Assembly: GCF_024713975.1 (NCBI RefSeq)
Contig: NC_091112.1
Location: 11,252,501-11,316,500 of the forward strand
Source of the DNA: Paralichthys olivaceus
Lineage: Eukaryota; Chordata; Actinopteri; Pleuronectiformes; Paralichthyidae
Direction of reading: 5' to 3'
Length of the DNA stretch: 64,000 nt
Shown here: piece by piece, positions 1 to 30,542 of the stretch
Layout: every line of letters starts with the position of its first letter
Position numbering within the stretch: the stretch's first letter is position 1
Notes under the pieces: generated by a model
Told to the model about the DNA's origin: nothing
Database searches by the model: none
What the model saw: only the letters and a program-made list of their open reading frames with translations
Position numbers and translations under genes: made by a program

Positions 1-3000
1 AGTTTAGGCTCTCCAAAGAGGAACAGTGGAGGAGACAAAAAGCTCTGCTACCTGCGTTATCTCAAAATGAGCTGTGTTCAGACGAAGAGCGAGCTGCTGC
101 TGTAGGCTGCACATACAGGCCCCAAAAATTCTGGGAAATATTCTCCTCCTGTGGCGTTCCCTGAAGATTTGTGGTATTCCTGCCCACAATATCCCCAAAC
201 CGCTTTTGTGGAATTTCCTAAATGGATGAAAAGCAGGTTTATTTAAATTCTTTAGAAAAATGAAATGCAGATCGGCCTTATCTCTGCATGGCTGTATTAT
301 TTTACTGAATTTACCAGACTATGAGAGAGAGAGAGGATAAAAATAGTAATTTTGTGCTGCATGGTTTTATGAGAAGAAGATTGAGCAAAGAATAAAAACT
401 GCCCAGTGTAACACATAATGTGGGCGATTAACTCAGTACAACATCCTTCCAATCCACAAGGCAGGATCATCCTTGTATTATGTACATATATCACATATAT
501 ATATATATATGTTTAAAACAATGAACTGGGGTTGAAGTCTACACAATTGTGTTCGATTTTTCTTGGCCTACGCTGAAAAGGAACTAATTTCACAAAAAGA
601 CCCCATTATATTAATCACATTGTCAGCAAACTCCAACTGTCTCACTGTAAGAGACTCATAGGATATATACTCTAATTAATCTGCCCCTTCTAATGTTGTG
701 GTGCAGATTATTTAATGGGATAAATAAAATATATTTACAAGCCCATGAAAAGATGTGGACATTGGAATCACTGCACAAAGCTGGGTCATATTTGGGACAA
801 TGCACCCCAGCAGTAGTTTTAAATCCTCTGCAGATCTTTCCCTGTTTGTTTCAGCATCTGACTGCTGTTCCTCCTGCATAGTCAATACAGCACAGTTAAA
901 AACCACTATATAAATACAGTTAAGTTATCATATGTTGCTTGAAACTTCCCATATCAGAGTGATGATAGCCAGACCTCTTTTATCACAGACGAGTTGTCAT
1001 TCAGCCTAAAATAACACATAGTAGTAGAAGTATTTGCACTTTTGACTTCAGTTATTTTAAGTCCTTTTCTTTGCCTACAGGATACAGCTTTGCTTTGTTA
1101 TTATTTCGTTTCCTCACTTTTAATAATCCTGTGGCCAATTTGCAGAGCTGTGTTGTAGTATCAAAGTCTCCTATCATCATCATGTGGCTTGTCATTGTGT
1201 CTTTTTTACATTTTCATACAAAATATCATTGCGAGGGCAGCAAACTATCCAAATTATGTCGTGTGACTAATGTTCTGTGACAGCAGTTAGTGGTAGCCCA
1301 CAGGAATGCGCACGCAGCACTAGAATGACAGTGTTGTGCACCAGGAAGTGTCCACTCTCTTCCTCCTCCTGCCACGACTGTGACTGTGCGGCGGAGGCTG
1401 AGGTCATGGGGGACAGGGTTGTGTTAAGTGGAGTTTGCAATAGCGGCAGCCAAACACACTTTTCCCTCAGGCGAGTGGTCAAGGCACAAGTGGTGGCACA
1501 CACACACACACAAACACATGCAGACACATGCATGCACGCACACACAGAACCTCGACCTATGCATGGACTCACACATCCAAAAAAACGGTTGATTCTGAAG
1601 TAAACATCTTGCCCCATCGATACACACAATGCCTTGGGCTACTTGGCCCACTGGCCCACACTGGTGACCCTTGTTACTGTGGTGATTAGATATTGGGAGG
1701 CCTCATCTGCAAACATTTAGCCAGTGTCACCCCTAATCTACCCTGTGTCACGCTGCCACTACCGGCTCAGCAGCAAAACACACAGAAACATGCAAACACA
1801 CACAATGTGGCACATAATTAACAGAACTGATAAATTGTCCCTGTGCCACCACTGCAGAGAATGAGATGACTTGCTACTTGGTCTGATATATCTTTGCTTT
1901 TATGAGACAAATTGACACTTTGACTCAATTATATCTTTAAAATAATAAACAGTCACCCATGCTTAACAAGTCCAGCTTGAACCCAAAACTACTCCAGGTT
2001 ATTTTATTTGTTGGAATTGAGTTAAACATTGCTGCAACATGAAAGCAGTGAATTAAACCTCCTTTTGTGTTGCTTATCTGTACTTTATGCTGCTTTATAT
2101 CTAAACATCCATCTAAATTTAAAAAGATGCATTTTAATTATAACTTTAGCTTCCGCTGAGCAATTTCATGCTCTCAAGTTTCACTATATCTTTACAAAAC
2201 CCATCAGGCAGAAGGTACTGAGGTGTTTTTCTTTCAACATTTTCAAAAATGTGAGGTTCCCAGGCAGCAACAAAAGTAAAAAACCTATAACGTGCATTTC
2301 CTTCGTCATTAAATTACCAGTTGCTGTCACATTCCACTTCCTGACCTCTGAACTATGACACACCGGTCGTCGTCGTCCTCCTCCTCCAGAGCCCGACCAT
2401 CACGGACGCCATGCCTCAGGTCAGTCATTGGCTTCCTAAACAGACAAAGTGAGTGTGTTACCTCTGGACATAAGTCAATGACTCCTTTAAGTGACAGATG
2501 AATTTTGAGTTGTTAAGCACCTTGCTCAACATATTTTTTTCTAATGAATGTATGCACTGTAATATTGTGTCTTTATGTCTATTGTGTCCATCAAACAAAT
2601 CATATGAATCCATTCTTATCATGCTTGTGTTTAACTTTTACTTATTATTAACCTCAACGAAGTTTCAAAATCGATCACTGTGTCTGCTCACACTCATAAG
2701 AACAACACAGCCTCAAAAGGCAGTGGGCTTGAATTCACTCTATTACAATGGCTTGCAATGGTACATTTTTAGTTTTTAGGGTAGAAAGAATGTTGAAAAT
2801 GCCCATCAAAACTCTGCTGCAGCCTCTTCCAGTCGATATATTTGAAGATCGGAGAACACTGCTTCCAATGGTTAGATGGTGACAAAGAAACAGTTTGTGA
2901 TAACAATCTTATTACTTTAATCCTATAAGTGATTTCTGCACATTTAATCCAACATATTTCCTTGCTGTGCTTTTGTACACAGGAGCGGGGGTGCATGAAA

Positions 3001-4850
3001 CTAGTGGCAATGCACAAATTGATTTATTTGAGACATTCCTCTAATAGTTCTCCTCAGACCAGCCACTCTCCAAAACAACTATTCAAGATGGATCAGCAGG
3101 GACCTCTAGTGTCTCAGATCAAGCACTGCGGGTTGGAGGCCCAATAGCTGGGCCTTCTATGAAAACTCACACTTTGCTTTGGAAAAAGAACCAAATGGTG
3201 CCAAGATGAGCACACATGCACAACTGTTTGATCAGAAGTCGCTAGTATATGAAAAAAATCACTAAGACTTAATTGTTATAAATACTTCTATATAAATATT
3301 TTTTTTTTGTACGTGTATTGCTCATGACAGGCTCTGAGGCAGTACAGTAACTAAGTGTGGGTGTAAATTCCACTGTCATAATTTGCCTGTGTGTTTCAGT
3401 TGGGTGTGTGACAGCAACAGACTGACAGAGAAAGTTGTAGGAAGACAGAGGGAGGGAGAAAGAGAAACAAGAAACATGAGAAGCCTTTTTCGTGAGCACC
3501 TCTGGGTGACCTGTGTGCTCCGCTCACCTGGATGTGGAGAAGCAACAGAGAGAGAGAGAGTGATCTCTTGCAGCTAACAATCTTTTACCATCTGCCTCTT
3601 TCCATGCCCCCCTCTTCCTGCTCGCTCTTTGCCAGGCAGTGTGAGGTTCAGCTCAGGTTAATGAAGGTGCCACTGGGCCAGTGCATAATGCATTATCACC
3701 AGGTTTGCCAGATAGCCACTGGTCACCCATGTGATCACACTGCTCTCTATTCTCTCCTGCTCTGTCTCTTAATGATACACTTCCTTCAGCCTGTGTGACT
3801 AATATCGAGGAGCTACCTTATTATTAAAGCATGTATTAAGAAGTATTGAGATTATTCTCTTACTACTGTATAAAAATTACTTACTAAAAAAAATTGATCT
3901 TTTTTCAGATGTAAAGGGAATATTCCCAAAAATGTATTGAAAGTAAAACATTTTATAAGATGCATCAAAATTGATCCTGTGAATGTTGCAATATTTATTT
4001 TTTTGTTATTGATGGCAGCAAGTTGGTGCCATTATTTCCACTACTTAATTTTTTAAGTGTAGTGTAATCTATGATCACAAAAATACTGATCATATGAAAC
4101 TGATCATATTTTTTGTGTGTAATAATTTGTATCAGTAAAGTAACTAATTGGTAATTAATTGAATAGTGTAAAGTAGATAGTTGGTCATAATATTTCATGT
4201 TGGCATGTAATAAAGTGTAAAGCATGATGAAAGTACCAAGTAAAGTACTTGTGCTTAGGGATGTTCCACCATTTGGTGAGTTGTGGCTCCTCTGTCCCAA
4301 TTCCGCCAGATACTCAAATACAATACATACTGCAAATACCCATATGCATATGTGTATATATGTATATATATTCATCCATTAATTCTTATAGTTATTTTGA
4401 CCATGCGAATAAAAAATAGAAATTATACAGAAGTGAGAAAAAAGCAAACAGTACAAACAGTGATGAGGAAAAAATATCAAAGACTTAATGATTTAATCTA
4501 GATTCGAAAAGGAGTGAGAAGAAGTAGAAACTTATTTAATCTCACCCATTCCCGATAAGTTATTTATTAATAATGATCTTATACTTAACCAGCTTCCAGT
4601 TGTTTACATGTACTCTATATTGTATATAATTTACAAAAATATGTGTTATAATAAATTCAATATAAATAATAAAAATAAGGTGTATGTATATGTATATACA
4701 ATGTAGATGTATATACAAAACTCCAACACTTATATACGCATAAATAAATTTACATTGTTGTTTATAGCAAAAAGAGGAGGATAAACTCAGGAACAATATA
4801 TTATATTATATTATATTATATTATATTATATTATATTATATTATAGTAGA
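1..4850. other. Intergenic region upstream of snx13
   Basis: I found no exon of a known protein family on either strand. The open frames are short, low in complexity, or lack splice-consistent extensions. The region is AT-rich and contains small CA runs near 1,498-1,545. A short GC-rich patch with a start-like context at 2,341-2,413 is discussed as a separate finding. No tRNA, rRNA or snRNA was recognised. Confidence 0.6.
4801..4845. repeat. (TTATA)9 pentanucleotide microsatellite
   Basis: Nine perfect copies of TTATA lie immediately upstream of the snx13 promoter region. The tract marks the change from AT-rich intergenic DNA to a GC-rich promoter. Confidence 0.95.
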
Positions 4851-5107
4851 TGACGATCACTCTCACTGCACATGTGTCTGTCAATCAGTCACGGGTGTGT
4901 TTCTGCGTCATCACTTCTCAGCCAATCACACGGCGACGTCCGGAAACGGGGCACCAGAGACGTAAACCTGGCAAACATGGCGACGTTCCGGGGAGAGTAC
5001 GGAGATTGGAAATACGAGCGCTTTTAACACGACTAAACAACCTCCTCCTCGCATGTTACAATGTGGTGGGGTTAGCCGCAGCCTCCGCACTAACAGCCTT
5101 TTAGACG
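4850..5107 (+). promoter_or_regulatory. snx13: snx13 promoter and 5' leader
   Basis: Base composition turns GC- and CpG-rich here. A CCAAT box lies at 4922-4926, with a CRE-like TGCGTCAT just before it. AACATGGCGACG at 4974-4985 resembles a YY1 site (consensus around ATGGCG), which often lies at or just downstream of the start in TATA-less housekeeping promoters. No TATA box is visible. If the transcript begins upstream of 4974, that same ATG opens a 16-codon upstream frame ending at 5027. The CpG-rich character continues past exon 1 to about 5,400. Confidence 0.6.
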
Positions 5108-23525
<18,418 letters not shown>

Positions 23526-25830
23526 CAGGAAAGGACGAGGCAACGGGACCGACTAGACACACACAGACTTGGGAGTAAAGAGTGAGAGCGGGGGCTTGAC
23601 TTGAACCTTGAGGTGTGTGTGTGTGTGTACTTGATCTCTGCCCTTCCACTTTGCTCACACTCTTTGGTGAAAAACACTCCTACGATCAAGCTGATTGTGT
23701 CTTTGAAAACAGAAGGATAAACAACAGACTCTGCCCTCCTCACGCTCTGTGACACACATGCGCAAACACAAGTCCTGTAATTTTGCACCAAGACTGAACA
23801 CGGCAGTCTTTTCTTTTAGCTTCTATATTTTCACCCTCCTTTTTGGACTTTTTAGTTGTTTAGCTTTATCCTGGTCCAGTCGATGCTGCTTTCACATGGT
23901 CCAGAGAGCTGACCACAGATACTGTATTGTTTTTAAACTGCAGGAGTAGATAGCGTAGACCCACACCTTGCCTTACCTTCCCGTTTCTTCTGTCTTTCTG
24001 CCAGCTCAGTCTGCCATCATTAGGCTGGCCGTCGTTATAGCCTCCCTCAATGCTGTAGACGTTTGATCTGCAAACTCTGCACACTTGTAAACACTATATT
24101 TTGTTTTCACAGCAACTAAATGTCAATATCACTGGGTTGAAGAGGCGCTGTTTTTAAAAATGTGACTGAACAAATGTGGGTCGAAAGGAGGATTTTTAGT
24201 TTTATCGTCAGCATTTTTTTTTTTTTCAGCCTCAATGCTTCTCTTGAATCATTTTTTTTTTCTTTTTTTGCTTGTCCGAAGTGTTGCATCATCTGTACCG
24301 CCCACCATCCTCAAAGAGTAGACCTCCCCTTTAACGCTAATGTCATGACCTCTGACGACCAAAGCTCATGCTGTTCCTACGTGTGTGTTTGATGACGGGA
24401 TCCTCTGAACATACTGTGCATCATATCGATAATCGTGTTGGGGAAAGAGAATGAAGTGTTGACCTAGGGGGGTTGATGACACGCTGAAGTGTGTCACAGT
24501 AGTTGGAGCTCAGCTTTGGAGCTATCAGAGAATCTAGCTATCAAAGAATGTACTCTCTGGTCCAGTCTGTATTTGGCTTGTGTAGAATTAAGTGTGAGTG
24601 TGTGTGTATGTGTGTTTAGCACGAAGATCTAACCCTCTTCAGTCAGAAACTGTGCCAGTCTGAGTGAGTGAACCAGCCTTAAACCTACATCGAGTATAAA
24701 CTGACCAAGACGCACACTAGAGGGAGCTCTCCTCCACATGACTGAAAGTTACAAGGAGATCGACATAGAGATATGGAGAAATATCCCTAATCACTTTTAT
24801 TCAGAGAAAATTTAATTTAGTGCAATATTTTTGTTCTTTAATGCATGTGCATTTTGAATCATTGTATACTGAAGCAAGTAATTCATATTGTTTTAAAAGT
24901 AAAGAACGCGAGAGAAGCTCCCTGACACGTCTTCTTATCCCAACAACTTAACATTCCGTTGTTGTAAAAAAATACAATGTTTATTTTACAGACTTGTTTT
25001 ATAAGTCTGATGTTTGGGTGTGAGGGGAGTGTTTTCCACTCATCCCTCACCCACTCGAGAGGGTTTTGGGGTATCGATCTGGGTGGGGGTTTGTGTCACA
25101 GCCTGATTGTTGGCTCATCAGGACATGGCTAGCTCAGTCGGAGTCAACTGCTTCTCTTTAACTTGCAAGTGGCGTTTTATGCATTCGAGCTCGTTCTGTC
25201 GAGTGTGAACAGGAGTCATGAATGGACAACTGGAGGGACCGCCCCTTTCCTCCTGTCCGACACTCACGGGAGAGCTGCGTTCTGTGACCAATGGAATCAA
25301 TGCTAATGAGCACTTACCGTAGCAACTGTGTGAGGGCCTCTCCCGTTGGCTGGACGGAGCCTCGTTCTGCTGCAGACGTTAGAAGGGACTCTCTCGTCTG
25401 CTGTGATTCGCTTACACCGAGCAGTAATGGTGGACTCTGATTGGCCAAACGGAGGACACGAACTGGAGCCTCTCTTACCAGTAGAGAAGGAGACGTCACC
25501 TTTAACTTTCTGCACACCTCTCCATACAGGAAGGCTTGTCGTTTTTTTCCCCCCCTTTTTTTTAACCCCACTATATATGAATCTATTATAAAGAAAATTG
25601 TGCATATCTGTGTACAGTATGTGTTAATAGTGTGCCTAAATGTACTGTCAACTCTATTTTCATATTTTTCTTTAACCTAAGAAAAAAAATCAATCAGAAT
25701 GTCATGATCATTTTACGCAACTGAAAATGACTTTAGGGTGTTTTTTTGCATTATGCTTATCAAACTGTTCCTTGTGAGCAACTGTGCTCAGATCAGTATA
25801 ACACTAATAAAAAGTTACTCAGACTAACTG
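23526..25830 (+). other. snx13: snx13 3' UTR with poly(A) signal
   Basis: No further reading frame of interest follows the TGA at 23523-23525. A canonical AATAAA lies at 25806-25811, followed by AT- and GT-rich text, giving a 3' UTR of about 2.3 kb. The stretch holds several poly-T runs, and a GC-richer block at 25,100-25,500 encodes nothing I recognise. Confidence 0.6.
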
Positions 25831-25831
25831 A

Positions 25832-26580
25832 CCCAGTGTATCTAGTGTCTTATGTAGCTACAGTACTTGTTCACCTTCAGCTGCTTCAAAACTTAAAGCC
25901 ACGCTATTTTACTCGATTACCTTAACGTAGCAGCTCCACAGTTAGTTTGATTCCACGATGACTTGGAAGAGGAAGAATGATGAAATGAAGAATGATTCCC
26001 ACATCTCACCTTGATAGGTCTGCTTGATAGGTCAAGCAGACAGTGATCGCCCTCTACTGGATCAGAGGACAAACTTCATCGGACTGATGAGGTTCGAGAC
26101 TGTATATTATGAATTTGAACAGGTCTCTACAGTTTGAACTTTCCCACCCACATTCAAATGAATGCTGGAATTCTGAATGAAAAGAGACAGCCCTAATAGA
26201 ACTGAATTATTCACCGTGTGTGGCTGCAGAGGGCGCTGTCAAAAGGCTCAGTGTGTAGAATTTACTGACATCTAGTCGTGAAGCTGCACGATGTATATCT
26301 AAAGGGCTCATTCTACAGTAAAGAAAACAACAAGTTAGATAATTACACACAAGTGAAAACATCACTAGGATTATTTTATATTCAGTTTCTGCCAATAGAT
26401 CCTTTCACCGTAATCTTACACACTGGACCTTTAAATGGAACAGAGCGACCATCAGTGGCATCAAACCAAACTGCAGGATGTGGAAACTGGTGCTCAGCTG
26501 CCAAACATTCATGAGTCATGTGCAAAACATTTCAATGATGACAAACACAACATTGTAATCAAATACATGGCATCTTCCCC
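25832..26580. other. Intergenic spacer between snx13 and dmac1
   Basis: The convergent spacer separates the snx13 poly(A) signal from the dmac1 3' end. It holds repeat copy A at 26,244-26,430. A minus-strand ATTAAA at 26587-26582 is the best candidate dmac1 poly(A) signal. No gene is seen. Confidence 0.55.
26244..26430 (-). mobile_element. TTAA-flanked MITE-like element, copy A (internally deleted)
   Basis: The right end reads AATCTTACACACTGGACCT followed by TTAA. The left end is a divergent AGGCTCAGTGTGTAGAATTT, the inverted repeat of the right end. The interior shares 'ttcagtttctgccaatagatcc' wording with copies D and E but is shorter (about 187 bp). It is noncoding. Confidence 0.7.
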
Positions 26581-26743
26581 TTTTAATTTAAGCAGCTGAT
26601 AAACTCCAAACCTGCTGGATGCTCTCGGGAACAAAAATCAGACCACACTTATCTGCATAGTTCCGGGAAGCAGTGTCTTATTTGTCTAGGTGCCACATGG
26701 TGGTCCTTGTCAGTCTCTGTTGGAGCCATGTGAATACTTTTCT

Positions 26744-27113
26744 TTAAGTGCTCTGCGTCCTCGCGTCCTTCTCTGTGTTTTTTGCAGTCGGGTCAGCGAT
26801 GATAACGATGCCCCACGCAGCCAAACCTGAGACACAAATCTGTGTCAGTGAAGTTTCACCTAAATGAACAGAGATCCACTGTGACAGGCTTCTTCCACTC
26901 ACTTGCAGCGAAGGTGATCTGCATCACTGCGCCAATGGAGGGGGGGCCGCCTCGTCGCATCATGTTCCGGGCCGCCATGAACACATAACCTCCGGCCAGG
27001 ATCAAACCACCTCCGGAGATGAGCCGGCAGCCCCAGCAGCTCCTGTGCATCAGGCCGGAGTGAGACGCGTGGACAGCGGCTCCTTCCGTCGGAGCCTCCG
27101 GTGCTGTTGACAT
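26744..27113 (-). CDS. dmac1: Distal membrane-arm assembly component 1 (complex I assembly), complete
   Basis: DMAC1 (formerly TMEM261/C9orf123) is a small inner-mitochondrial-membrane protein needed to assemble the distal membrane arm of respiratory complex I. Exons on the minus strand are 27113-26903 and 26826-26744, 294 nt and 97 aa. The intron is GT-AG, phase 1. Visible features are a variable Ala/Pro/Glu-rich N-terminus, the family motif HRSCWGCRLISGGGLILAGG (two Cys then a Gly-rich membrane segment, residues about 28-47), and a second hydrophobic segment ending WGIVIIADPT. The tail is KNTEKDARTQST. An upstream in-frame ATG exists at 27167; I prefer 27113 because it gives a family-typical length. 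The gene diverges from btd. Confidence 0.88.
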
Positions 27114-27377
27114 TGTGCTACTCTCAAATGCTAATGCTAAAGGATACCCTAAGTGCTTCCGGGTCACTCGCTTAAGGTTTCCTGTCCTGTAATTTCAAAA
27201 TAAGGGTTTTGTTTACATTGATTAATGTATGTACATAGACTGCTGCGTTAGGTTGTGTTTTACAGCTTCTTATCGCTTTCACCAGACATGTCAGCTGACT
27301 CTGGGTACTTTGACCTGACATTTCTCTGTGATGTAACTGCTCAGTCTGTGTTCCACCATCGTCTCGTGGGAGCAGCC
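27114..27377. promoter_or_regulatory. Bidirectional dmac1/btd promoter
   Basis: Only 264 bp separate the two start codons, which point away from each other. GCTTCCGGGTCAC at 27155-27167 holds an ETS/GABP (NRF-2) core, typical of nuclear genes for mitochondrial proteins and a good fit for dmac1. No TATA box is evident on either side. Transcription starts cannot be placed from sequence alone. Confidence 0.6.
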
Positions 27378-29818
27378 ATGTATTTGTCAGTCGCGCTTTG
27401 TTTTCTCGTTTTGACGTCGGCTGCTGGTCAGACCGAGTCCGCTCCTGGATCCTCGTACGTCGCCGCCGTGTATGAGCATCACCCGGTCCTGAACCCGGAG
27501 CCTCGGGTTCCACTGTCCCGACCCGAAGCTCTGAGACATGTGCTGAAGAACCTGGAGATCTACGAGGAGCAGAGTGAGAGAGCAGCCCAGCTGGTACCGA
27601 CACACACACAGTAATCATACTGTACTTAGATCTGCTGTATGAGCAGATAACAAAGTGGGGTTGTTGTTTCTAACAGACTGATGAATTTCGTCTCATCTTC
27701 CATTGGTCAGGGAGCCCAGATCCTGGTGTTTCCAGAGGACGGTCTTCAGGGTTTCAACTTCAGCCGATCGTCCATCTCTGGTTACCTGGAAACCATTCCT
27801 GACCCCCAGCAGGAGAACTGGAATCCCTGCACAGAGCCGGGCAGACACAACAACACTGAGGTGCAGAATCTTAACTTGAATATTAGTCATTAAACAGGAA
27901 TTTGGGCATTTTTACCTGTTGTGATGAGGTCTGCCCAAAGCCTTCACTCTTCACCTCTGTGCTGCTGTTTCGTAGATTCTGCAGGCGCTGAGCTGTATGG
28001 CACGTCGATACAACCTCTACCTGGTGGCCAACATGGCTGACCTGCAGCCTTGCCCCCTGACGACCAGCCCTTCCTCCCCCTGTCCGCCTGATGGACACTG
28101 GCAGTTCAACACAAATGTGGTTTTCAGGTGCAGTGGAACCTTAAAGCAACACTATGTCACTTTTGCTAAGCAACAGCGCCCTCTACCTCCACTTAGATAT
28201 ACATTCTCTTTGTGGTTTTCATGTAAAGCTCATCAATGTGTTGACTCACTTAACGTAAACACAACCAGTCCAGTGGATATTCCACGGATCCCCCAGCTTC
28301 TTGATCTGTTGCTGTAACAAACACACAAAACTTCTTCATATTTAAAACATTTCTTCCCTGAATATTTGAGATTCGCTGTTTTTTTCATAAATTCTCAAAC
28401 TTTTTAACCGATCTACAGTTTAGCATTATTCTTGAACTTGCTGAACCCGATTCTAGCAGTTAAGCAATTCAATTTCCAAGCATCAATTTTCTCCTTATTC
28501 CCAAAGTTGCCAAACTGATTTTGAAGATGCTCTTTTAGGGGGGAAAAATCACATAGTGTTGCTTTATAGAAGTAATTAAGCTGCATGCACAAATACACAC
28601 AGTTGATAGTATATTGTTTTATACAGGTCTGATGGGCATCTGGTGGCACGCTACCATAAACAAAACCTCTACTTTGAGAATGCCTTTGACACACCACCGC
28701 AGCCTGAGATCATAACATTTGAAACACCTTTCGCCGGGACGTTCGGCCTCCTCACCTGCTTTGACATCCTGTTCCATGAACCCATAATCACCCTGGTGGA
28801 GAGGGTAGAACAATGATACTCTCACATTTTGCTTGTGTTTGGTGTTTTAGTTCCTCTTAATCTCAACCTCTCTTGCAGGGTGTGCGTCAGTTGATCTTCC
28901 CCACAGCTTGGATGAACCAGCTCCCCCTGTTGGACACGATCCAGTTCCAGCAGGCATTCAGCCTGGGTGCCAACGTCACCCTGCTGGCGTCCAACATCCG
29001 CAACAACCATCTAATAATGACAGGAAGCGGTATCTACACGCCTTTTTCTGCCACCTACCACCACGCACAGAGAGGAGATCCAGAGGAGGGCAGGCTGCTG
29101 GTGGCCAGGGTGCCGGTCTTGGAGCCACTGGGTGAGGGTCACAGAGTGACGTCAGAGGAGGGTACAGTCAGGAAAAAGTCCACATCATCTACAGATACAG
29201 ACTCAGGATACTGTCACCAAGAAAGCTGTCTTGATTCCCTTTATCCTGAGGCCACCTCTGCTGTCTCCCCCTCCTCTGTCACCTTCACCTCATCCATGAT
29301 GTATGATCCGTTTACATTTGTCCTCCTGAATGAGACAGAGGGCCAACTTGACGTGTGTCACGGCACTGTCTGCTGTCACCTGCAGTACCGGCAGTCACAA
29401 CAGGGCCACAGTAAAGAGCTCTATGCATTGGGGGCATTTGCTGGCACACACACTGTAAATGGACGCTACGCTCTGCAGGTATGTGTAAGAAGATTTTAGA
29501 TTTGATTTAGGAGACACTTGTCACATTTGTACCTTCTGTCTACAGGTGTGTGCGTTGGTGCGCTGTGCAGGGTTGGAGTCCAGCACCTGCGGACAGGAAG
29601 TGGAAGAGGCAGAGACTAAAATGGACTTCCTGTTGGAGGCGATGTTTGGGACCAGATATGTGTACCCATCAATATTGGCGAGTCGTTACGTTCTGGAGCA
29701 GCCGGAGCTCCTGGAGAAGACAGCAGACGGCAGAGTGACCATGAAACATTCAAACATGACGGGCGGCCTTGTCACTGCCTGTCTGTACGGACGAATGTAC
29801 CACCGGGACAACAAATGA
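27378..29818 (+). CDS. btd: Biotinidase (nitrilase/vanin family), complete, 6 exons
   Basis: This is a secreted amidase that frees biotin from biocytin and biotinyl peptides. Exons: 27378-27593, 27711-27860, 27976-28127, 28627-28804, 28879-29478, 29546-29818. They sum to 1569 nt, 522 aa, matching the family length. A signal peptide covers residues about 1-17. The nitrilase triad is intact: Glu81 in VFPEDG, Lys184 in YHKQNLYFE and Cys217 in TCFDILF. Spacing is close to that of human biotinidase. PTAWMNQLPLL and CALVRCAGL are family signatures. N-glycosylation sequons are visible (NFS, NNT, NVT, NET, NMT). The vanins are the main alternative, but GFNFSRSS and the convergent ankrd28 neighbour favour btd. 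An in-frame ATG at 27288 could add 30 residues; the 27378 start places the signal peptide first. Confidence 0.93.
28144..28564. mobile_element. TA-flanked inverted-repeat MITE in btd intron 3
   Basis: A terminal inverted repeat of about 22 bp (AAGCAACACTATGTCACTTT at the left; its complement with two or three changes at the right, 28,543-28,564) bounds a 421-bp noncoding element. TA lies directly outside both ends, as expected for a Tc1/mariner-type target duplication. It fills most of the intron between 28127 and 28627. Confidence 0.8.
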
Positions 29819-30495
29819 ACCAGAGCTGCAGGACTTAGTTGGTGGACAAAAAAATATTGTTTTGTCATTTTTAAGCATTTAAAGATGATCTGTCCTTTGC
29901 TTCTCCAATGTGAGAGTTGGACATGAATGTAAATAGAATATATTTTAGTTTTAGACAGATAGTTGGACAGATCAAGACATTTCAGGTCAGCTCGAGCTGC
30001 AGGAAATTAAAGAGGGAAGTTACATTTTTAAACAAAAAAGGGAAAAAAATTTTAACCAGAACAGCACCCAGTGGAGGATCCCTCTGCAAGGCCCAAGAGT
30101 CTACCAGTTCCATAAATATGTTTGATATTTTTCAGCAAGATCTTTGAATTAAAAACAAAAACGCCCTATCTCAAAATGATGTGATAGTGATAGAAAACCC
30201 CAACTCATATCAAATTCTTCCACAAATTTTGTGATAATATGTTCAGTAATTTTTACGTAATCTTTTTTACAAACAGATCAACAAATGAACAAATCCTTGG
30301 TGGAGGGGACGAAATTCACTTCAAAATTGATTCTTCATCAATAATACTGACAACTCAGCTGCTACACTTTTGTACAAACTGCAATAAATCAAAAACAAAT
30401 ATCTTTATTCCTTTGTTACTTAATCTTTATAAACATTGCACCAGGTAGTTCATCCTCTGCCTGAAAGGTTCTTGGCAGTTTTTATTCATTTCTGT

Positions 30496-30542
<47 letters not shown>

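Noticed and set aside
1277-1603. 108-codon plus-strand frame and its 120-codon antisense partner
   Set aside because: Open on both strands only because of a CA-rich tract. No domain, no splice-consistent neighbours.
27172-27618. 148-codon minus-strand frame opposite btd exon 1
   Set aside because: It is a shadow of the btd signal-peptide exon and promoter. It has no family resemblance, and the true minus-strand gene (dmac1) begins at 27113.
28413-28697. 94-codon minus-strand frame in the btd intron
   Set aside because: It spans the MITE and part of a btd exon in antisense.
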